A stretch of 9,511 bases of DNA from Acidimicrobiia bacterium. Its GTDB lineage: Bacteria; Actinomycetota; Acidimicrobiia; Spongiisociales; JAHEDJ01. The stretch covers positions 1 to 9,511 of the forward strand of contig JAUVQS010000051.1 of NCBI GenBank assembly GCA_030598025.1, given 5' to 3'. The position numbers and the translations under genes are program-made. Shown here piece by piece: positions 5,841 to 9,511 of the stretch (positions within the stretch are counted from its first letter, which is position 1; the number at the start of each line of letters is the position of its first letter). A model generated the notes under the pieces. That model did not search any database. It worked only from the letters and a program-made list of their open reading frames with translations, and was not told where the DNA came from.

Positions 5841-6826
5841 CCGCCTGCCACTGACAGCGCGCCGACTGCGTCCGCGACCGTCTGTAGAAACTCGATGGTA
5901 CGGGGGCCCCATCGCGAGGCAATATCGTCGTCGACAACGATTACCGAACCCATCTGAACCGCCGAAATGCTCTTCCAACCGGGCCGTGTCGAAATCGTGT
6001 CGAGCGATTCGCCGCAGCAATCAGTAACGAAGATGAGATCGGGGTCAGAGTCGACGATGTACTCGACGGACAACTGTGGATAGCCGAATCCGTCGACGTC
6101 GGCAGGATCGGCGATGTTCACCAACCCGAGCGTCTGGTAGACCCCTCCCACGAATGTCGACGAGGTGACCGTGTAGAACGTCGGGTCGAGTTCGTGGTAG
6201 TAGGTCAGGGGCTCGCCGAGATCCGGAAGTCCGGCCAGGGCCTCCTCGAGATCCGACTCCAACGCCTCGATCAACTGATCTGCCTCGGTCCGATGTCCGG
6301 CGGCAGCCCCGATCTCGTCGATTTGACCGAATATTTCCTCAATAGTGACGACGGCCGGCATCAGCATGACCGGAATGTCGAGGGCACCGAGAGTTGCGAT
6401 AATGTCCTCGATATCGTTCGAAACGATGACCAGGTCCGGCTCATACGAGGCGATCGCCTCCATGTTCGGAGTGAAACCGGAGAGGTCGGTGATCGGTGCG
6501 GCAGCCGGGAATGTCGAGTATTCGTCGACCGCTATCACCTGATCACCTGCCCCAATCGCGAAGAGCATCTCTGTCGCCGTTGGCGAAAGAGAGATGATGG
6601 CTTCGGGCCTCTTCTGAATCACCAAGTCACCGTTGCCGGTAGCGACGGTGACGGGGAAATCATCGTCCACGACTGGAGGCATGACCTCCGGAATCGTGGT
6701 TTCGAGCGGAACCAGAACCGTGGCCGGCGCCGACTCGCCGAAACTGGTCTCCGTCGAGACGGATACTCCACAGGCGGCTACTGCCAACGCCAGCGCAACG
6801 ACGCCGGCAATCCTTCCAACAATCAA
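5837..6826 (-). CDS. btuF: BtuF-type cobalamin-binding lipoprotein
   Basis: This encodes 329 residues, the extracytoplasmic substrate-binding protein of the B12 importer. The start is TTG 6826: a GGAGG Shine-Dalgarno lies five bases before it, and it gives a clean lipoprotein signal (M-I-V-G-R-I, then the hydrophobic run GVVALALAVAAC) with lipobox cysteine C19. A longer frame from GTG 6898 would run through the leader hairpins and is unlikely. An acidic, proline-rich linker follows, and then the periplasmic-binding fold: ISLSPTATEMLFAIGAGDQVIAVDEYS (the BtuF/FhuD-type N-lobe), YEPDLVIVSNDIEDI, and a C-lobe with FVTDCCGES and the helix GPRTIEFLQTVADAVGAL. Ligand assignment to cobalamin rests on the upstream riboswitch. 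Confidence 0.88.
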   Translation of the reverse strand: MIVGRIAGVVALALAVAACGVSVSTETSFGESAPATVLVPLETTIPEVMPPVVDDDFPVTVATGNGDLVIQKRPEAIISLSPTATEMLFAIGAGDQVIAVDEYSTFPAAAPITDLSGFTPNMEAIASYEPDLVIVSNDIEDIIATLGALDIPVMLMPAVVTIEEIFGQIDEIGAAAGHRTEADQLIEALESDLEEALAGLPDLGEPLTYYHELDPTFYTVTSSTFVGGVYQTLGLVNIADPADVDGFGYPQLSVEYIVDSDPDLIFVTDCCGESLDTISTRPGWKSISAVQMGSVIVVDDDIASRWGPRTIEFLQTVADAVGALSVAGG

Positions 6827-6828
6827 AA

Positions 6829-6850
6829 CATCCTCCAGTTCTGGAGGATG
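6829..6850 (-). promoter_or_regulatory. btuF: Hairpin that buries the btuF ribosome binding site
   Basis: CATCCTCCAG and CTGGAGGATG are perfect 10-base complements around AA, ending two bases before the TTG start codon (6824-6826). The GGAGG Shine-Dalgarno (6832-6836) lies wholly in the 3' arm, so a folded hairpin would block translation. This looks like the OFF state of the cobalamin riboswitch expression platform. An ATG at the end of the arm reads ATG-TTT-TGA and is not a credible start, since it abuts the Shine-Dalgarno. Confidence 0.7.
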
Positions 6851-6862
6851 AAGGGGGCCTTG

Positions 6863-6883
6863 GTGACCTGGTGACCAGGTCAC
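6863..6883. repeat. 9-bp perfect inverted repeat with a 3-base loop in the btuF leader
   Basis: GTGACCTGG (6863-6871) and CCAGGTCAC (6875-6883) pair around TGA. It sits between the B12 aptamer and the Shine-Dalgarno hairpin. It could be part of the expression platform or a DNA operator; no T-run follows on the minus strand, so an intrinsic terminator is unlikely. Confidence 0.55.
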
Positions 6884-6919
6884 GAACGCTGCCTTCACCC
6901 GAGACTTGTTCGTGGCCGT

Positions 6920-7061
6920 CGAGTCAGTCGTCCTGGCTCATCCCCTGAGGGGGCTTCACAGTTGCGGGACAGCATCGGATTCTCACCGAACTTCGCTACC
7001 TCAACGGCATCCGGATTCTTGTGCCGGACAAGATCAGGATAGCCGCGGAACACCAGACTCG
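6920..7061 (-). ncRNA. Cobalamin riboswitch aptamer
   Basis: On the minus strand the conserved core GGTGAGAATCC, then TGTCCCGCAACTGTGA, occupies 6954-6987, matching the family pattern GGTGnnAATCC ... CCCGCAACTGT. It is followed by GAGCCAGGA...CTGAC (6923-6939), which corresponds to the 3' B12-box region. Closing stem P1 is visible: CGAGTC (7061-7056) pairs with GACTCG (6925-6920). The aptamer leads the btuFCD operon, as expected for feedback on B12 uptake by bound cobalamin. The downstream platform contains a 9-bp hairpin and a 10-bp hairpin that hides the Shine-Dalgarno, pointing to translational control. A -10 such as GATAGA (7068-7063) lies upstream but is weak. Subtype (AdoCbl or MeCbl) is undetermined. 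Confidence 0.9.
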
Positions 7062-7158
7062 TTCTATCGTCACTCATTCGCCCCCAATTTTGGGTACTGA
7101 GCGACGCAAGAACGGGGGCGAGGGATCGAGTAGCGTGAGTCGGTCGATTGGAGGACGC

Positions 7159-8607
7159 ATGGCCGAACCGATCCGCACCGGAGACGACTACATCGAGAGT
7201 CTCCGCAACCGCAACCTCACAGTGTTCCTCATGGGAGAGAAGGTCGCAGAACCGGTCGATCACCCAGTGATTCGCCCGTCGATCAATGCTCTGGCCGCCA
7301 CCTATGATCTCGCGGTCGACCAGCCCGATCTAGCAGCTGCCGACTCTTCGATCGTCGATGCCCCGGTCAACCGATTCCTCCACGTGACCGAGAGTGCGGA
7401 CGACGTCGTCGCACAGAACAAGATGCAGCGCAAGCTCGGCCAACTCACCGGAACCTGCTTCCAGCGTTGCGTTGGCATGGACGCCATCAACTCGACCTTC
7501 TCGGTCACATTCGACATCGATGCCGAACACGGGACCGCCTACCACCAACGCTTCACGACCTGGCTGGCTGAGATGCAGCGAATGAACTTCGTGATCGGTG
7601 GAGCAATGACCGACCCGAAGGGCGACCGCTCCAAGGCACCCTCCGAGCAAGCCGATCCAGATATGTACGTCCGCGTCACCGAACGACGAGGAGACGGAAT
7701 CGTGATCCGGGGCGCCAAGGCCCACCAGACGGGCGCCATCAACTCCCACTGGTTCATCGTGATGCCGACAATCCGACTCGGGGAAGCCGACCGCGACTAC
7801 GCCGTGACCTGCGCCGTACCGGTTGAGGCGCCCGGCCTCACCTACATCTATGGGCGACAGTCATGTGACACCCGGATCCTCGACGGTGGCGAAATCGATG
7901 CCGGTAATGCCCTCTACAGCGGTCAAGAAGCGATGATCATCCTCGACGACGTCTTCGTCCCCTGGGAGCACGTCTTCATGGACGGCGAGTTTGAGTTCGC
8001 CGCCACCCTCGTCGAGCGATTCACCAGCTATCACCGGCGCAGCTACGTGTGCAAGAGCGGCGTCGGTGACGTGTTGATCGGGGCGGCAGCCCTGGCCGCC
8101 GAGTACAACGGCGTCGAGACGGCTTCCCATATCAAGGACAAACTCGTCGAGATGAACCACCTCAACGAGACGATCTACGGCGGGGGAATTGCTGCCTCAC
8201 ATGAATCGTTCCAGACCGACGCAGGCAACTGGGAGAACGACGCCTTGCTCGCCAACGTGTGCAAACACAACGTGACGCGTTTTCCCTATGAACTAGGTCG
8301 GCTCGCCCAGGATCTGGCCGGCGGCCTGATGGTGACGATGCCCTCGCAACAGGACTTCGAACATCCCGAAGCAGGTCCGATCCTCGAGAAGTACCTGCAA
8401 GGACGCTCCGACGTCTCGACTGAGGATCGGATGCGAGTGCTGCGCCTGATCGAGAACATGACACTCGGGCGCAATGCGGTCGGCTATCTCACCGAGTCTC
8501 TGCACGGTGCCGGTTCGCCGCAGGCCCAGCGCATTTTGATCGGACGGCAGTCCGACATGAACAAGAAGAAGTCTCTTGCCAAAAAGTTGGCGGGCATTGG
8601 TGAGTGA
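7159..8607 (+). CDS. abfD: 4-Hydroxybutyryl-CoA dehydratase / vinylacetyl-CoA isomerase family enzyme
   Basis: This encodes 482 residues, close to the roughly 490 of characterised AbfD. AbfD uses FAD and a [4Fe-4S] cluster to dehydrate 4-hydroxybutyryl-CoA to crotonyl-CoA and to isomerise vinylacetyl-CoA; it is found in GABA/4-hydroxybutyrate use and in 4-hydroxybutyrate carbon-fixation routes. Cluster ligands are recognisable: C100 and C104 (GTCFQRCVG; C99 and C103 in AbfD), H292 and C298 (HRRSYVCKSG). Y296, thought catalytic in AbfD, is kept. The related 4-hydroxyphenylacetate 3-monooxygenases lack these ligands, which favours the dehydratase call. Spacing H-x5-C is one residue shorter than the H-x6-C I recall for AbfD. 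ATG 7159 has GGAGG four bases upstream; the frame is open back to 7021 but without a ribosome site or homology. The next gene overlaps by 8 bases. Confidence 0.8.
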   Translation: MAEPIRTGDDYIESLRNRNLTVFLMGEKVAEPVDHPVIRPSINALAATYDLAVDQPDLAAADSSIVDAPVNRFLHVTESADDVVAQNKMQRKLGQLTGTCFQRCVGMDAINSTFSVTFDIDAEHGTAYHQRFTTWLAEMQRMNFVIGGAMTDPKGDRSKAPSEQADPDMYVRVTERRGDGIVIRGAKAHQTGAINSHWFIVMPTIRLGEADRDYAVTCAVPVEAPGLTYIYGRQSCDTRILDGGEIDAGNALYSGQEAMIILDDVFVPWEHVFMDGEFEFAATLVERFTSYHRRSYVCKSGVGDVLIGAAALAAEYNGVETASHIKDKLVEMNHLNETIYGGGIAASHESFQTDAGNWENDALLANVCKHNVTRFPYELGRLAQDLAGGLMVTMPSQQDFEHPEAGPILEKYLQGRSDVSTEDRMRVLRLIENMTLGRNAVGYLTESLHGAGSPQAQRILIGRQSDMNKKKSLAKKLAGIGE

Positions 8608-9154
8608 TCATCCGCATGTCGATCCGCGTGCGGCGCGGTTCGAGGAATCGGGAGTCCTGTGGTGGACGAGCATGCGCACCTACCGGCCGGGTGACTGGGC
8701 GCACTACGCCCTAGCTATTCCCGGGCTGTTGCTGAGTTTGGTCTTTCTATGGGTGGGATTCAGCAACGACACCCTGACGACTTCCTGGGCTACGCCCGTA
8801 GTCATCCTGGGTTTGTTGGCGTACGGTTGGTTCGCCCTGACCAAGAAGTACAACCGGCGTACGGTAACGCTCGATTCCGAGCGCCTGCAGGCATGGGACG
8901 GTCCCCTCTTCAACCTTGCCAGAAAGGTGAGCGTTCCCGTCGCCGAGATCGGCAAACTCGAAACCAGCGAGGTGACCAGCTTCACCATGCCACCCACACA
9001 GATGGTCAAGACCTACAACGTCGACGCCCGTGGAGTGCGCGGCCACATCATCAAGAAGCTCGCCACCGCAGAAGAGACCGACACGGTCCGCGCCGGGCTG
9101 GTGGCCGCCCTCACCGTTCCGGTTGGTCGCTCGGGCATCTGCATTGCACCCTGA
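8600..9154 (+). CDS. Two-helix membrane protein, function unknown
   Basis: This encodes 184 residues if started at GTG 8600, which overlaps the abfD-like stop by 8 bases and implies translational coupling; a TTG at 8576 is a less likely alternative. Two hydrophobic segments are visible, HYALAIPGLLLSLVFLWVGF (about 35-54) and WATPVVILGLLAYGWFAL (about 63-80), followed by a basic KKYNRR stop-transfer. The rest (about 85-175) alternates strand-like stretches (TVTLDSERLQAW, VSVPVAEIGKLETSEV, VKTYNVDARGVRGHIIKKLA) and resembles a cytoplasmic PH-like beta domain with a terminal helix. No catalytic motif is evident. Pairing with a soluble Fe-S dehydratase is unexplained. Confidence 0.7.
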   Translation: MSDHPHVDPRAARFEESGVLWWTSMRTYRPGDWAHYALAIPGLLLSLVFLWVGFSNDTLTTSWATPVVILGLLAYGWFALTKKYNRRTVTLDSERLQAWDGPLFNLARKVSVPVAEIGKLETSEVTSFTMPPTQMVKTYNVDARGVRGHIIKKLATAEETDTVRAGLVAALTVPVGRSGICIAP

Positions 9155-9209
9155 AACGTACTCCACTGTCAATGCTGCCGCTTGGTTCCCGCTCTCCGAC
9201 CCATACCGC

Positions 9210-9511
9210 CTAGCGGGCCGCTCCCAGCACGACGAACACCGTCGCGGTAGCTACACGGGCCGCATCGCCGGTCTCCTCAACCGCGGAGCCGGCGGCCACC
9301 AACAGATACTGGATGAGCGTTGCCGTCACCGGGACGTCGAGATTGGCTCGGAAGACGCCGAGATCCACGCCGGATTCCAGGATCTCGGCAATCAACCGGC
9401 GAGCATCGCGTTTGTGATCATTCAGCCGGCCCTGGGCCTCGGGTGACAGGCTTGCCTCCCACGGACCGGCGTGTGCACCATGATCGCTCAATGCCACCGA
9501 GTGTCTCACCA
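9210..9511 (-). CDS. Probable TetR-family regulator, C-terminal part (runs off the right edge)
   Basis: The frame is open from the stop at 9210 to the edge of the window, about 100 residues. The segment LIAEILESGVDLGVFRANLDVPVTATLIQYLLVAAGSAVEETGD resembles the C-terminal ligand-binding and dimerisation helices of TetR/AcrR regulators, where GxxxGxFR...D is common. The N-terminal DNA-binding domain would lie outside the window, so the family call is not proven. It converges on the membrane protein gene, with a 55-base gap that shows no clear terminator. Confidence 0.55.
   Translation of the reverse strand, partial: VRHSVALSDHGAHAGPWEASLSPEAQGRLNDHKRDARRLIAEILESGVDLGVFRANLDVPVTATLIQYLLVAAGSAVEETGDAARVATATVFVVLGAAR

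Noticed and set aside
7083..7094. CCCAA-TT-TTGGG palindrome between the riboswitch and the abfD-like gene
   Set aside because: Only 5-bp arms in a divergent promoter region; could be an operator but nothing else supports it.
7131..7136. TAGCGT as a -10 box for the abfD-like gene
   Set aside because: Fits TAnnnT but no -35 match and its position before the start does not distinguish it from chance.
7021..7158. N-terminal extension of the abfD-like gene
   Set aside because: Overlaps the riboswitch aptamer on the other strand, lacks a Shine-Dalgarno, and family homology begins at ATG 7159, which has GGAGG.
6895..7263. 122-residue minus-strand ORF across the leader region
   Set aside because: It covers the cobalamin riboswitch aptamer and the start of the abfD-like gene; no recognisable domain or ribosome site.

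Overview
The window reads as chromosomal DNA of a high-GC Actinomycetota. GC-rich codon use, apparently leaderless genes (a -10-like hexamer ending 6 to 8 bases before the start codon with no Shine-Dalgarno), a vapBC pair and a 4-hydroxybutyryl-CoA dehydratase fit that phylum. Acidimicrobiia is a guess only. There are 13 protein-coding genes (two cut by the window edges), one cobalamin riboswitch, one predicted selenocysteine insertion element and several strong inverted repeats.

Layout, left to right. (a) Bases 1-526, minus strand: the N-terminal part of a helix-turn-helix/GHKL-ATPase regulator, followed upstream by a 12-bp perfect inverted repeat (537-548/568-579). (b) 682-1065, plus: a small PH/GRAM-like protein. 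(c) 1055-1719, minus: a vapBC toxin-antitoxin pair whose likely operator is an 11-bp inverted repeat lying over the vapB start codon. (d) 1803-3593, plus: a two-gene operon with a MalY/PatB-type PLP C-S lyase and an AhpD-like peroxidase-related protein. The second gene is interrupted by an in-frame TGA exactly where the second cysteine of the CxxC active site belongs. (e) 3630-6826, minus: a btuF-btuC-btuD vitamin B12 uptake operon followed by a MazG-like pyrophosphohydrolase. It is led by a cobalamin riboswitch (6920-7061) and a 10-bp hairpin that buries the btuF ribosome binding site. (f) 7159-9154, plus: a 4-hydroxybutyryl-CoA dehydratase-like Fe-S/flavin enzyme overlapping a two-helix membrane protein of unknown function. 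(g) 9210-9511, minus: the C-terminal end of a probable TetR-type regulator.

The main discovery is in (d). The sequence reads NDCHY-TGA-VTHHG, the same frame stays open on both sides, and the RNA just after the TGA folds into a hairpin with a GGUCU apical loop. That loop sits at the same distance from the UGA as in E. coli fdhF, as I recall that element. The gene is therefore best read as one 192-residue selenoprotein (CxxU) rather than two ORFs or a pseudogene.

The B12 operon is a coherent import and regulation unit: substrate-binding lipoprotein, permease and ATPase are joined by ATGA stop/start overlaps, under a B12-sensing leader that appears to act on translation initiation. No tRNA, rRNA, CRISPR array or insertion sequence was seen.
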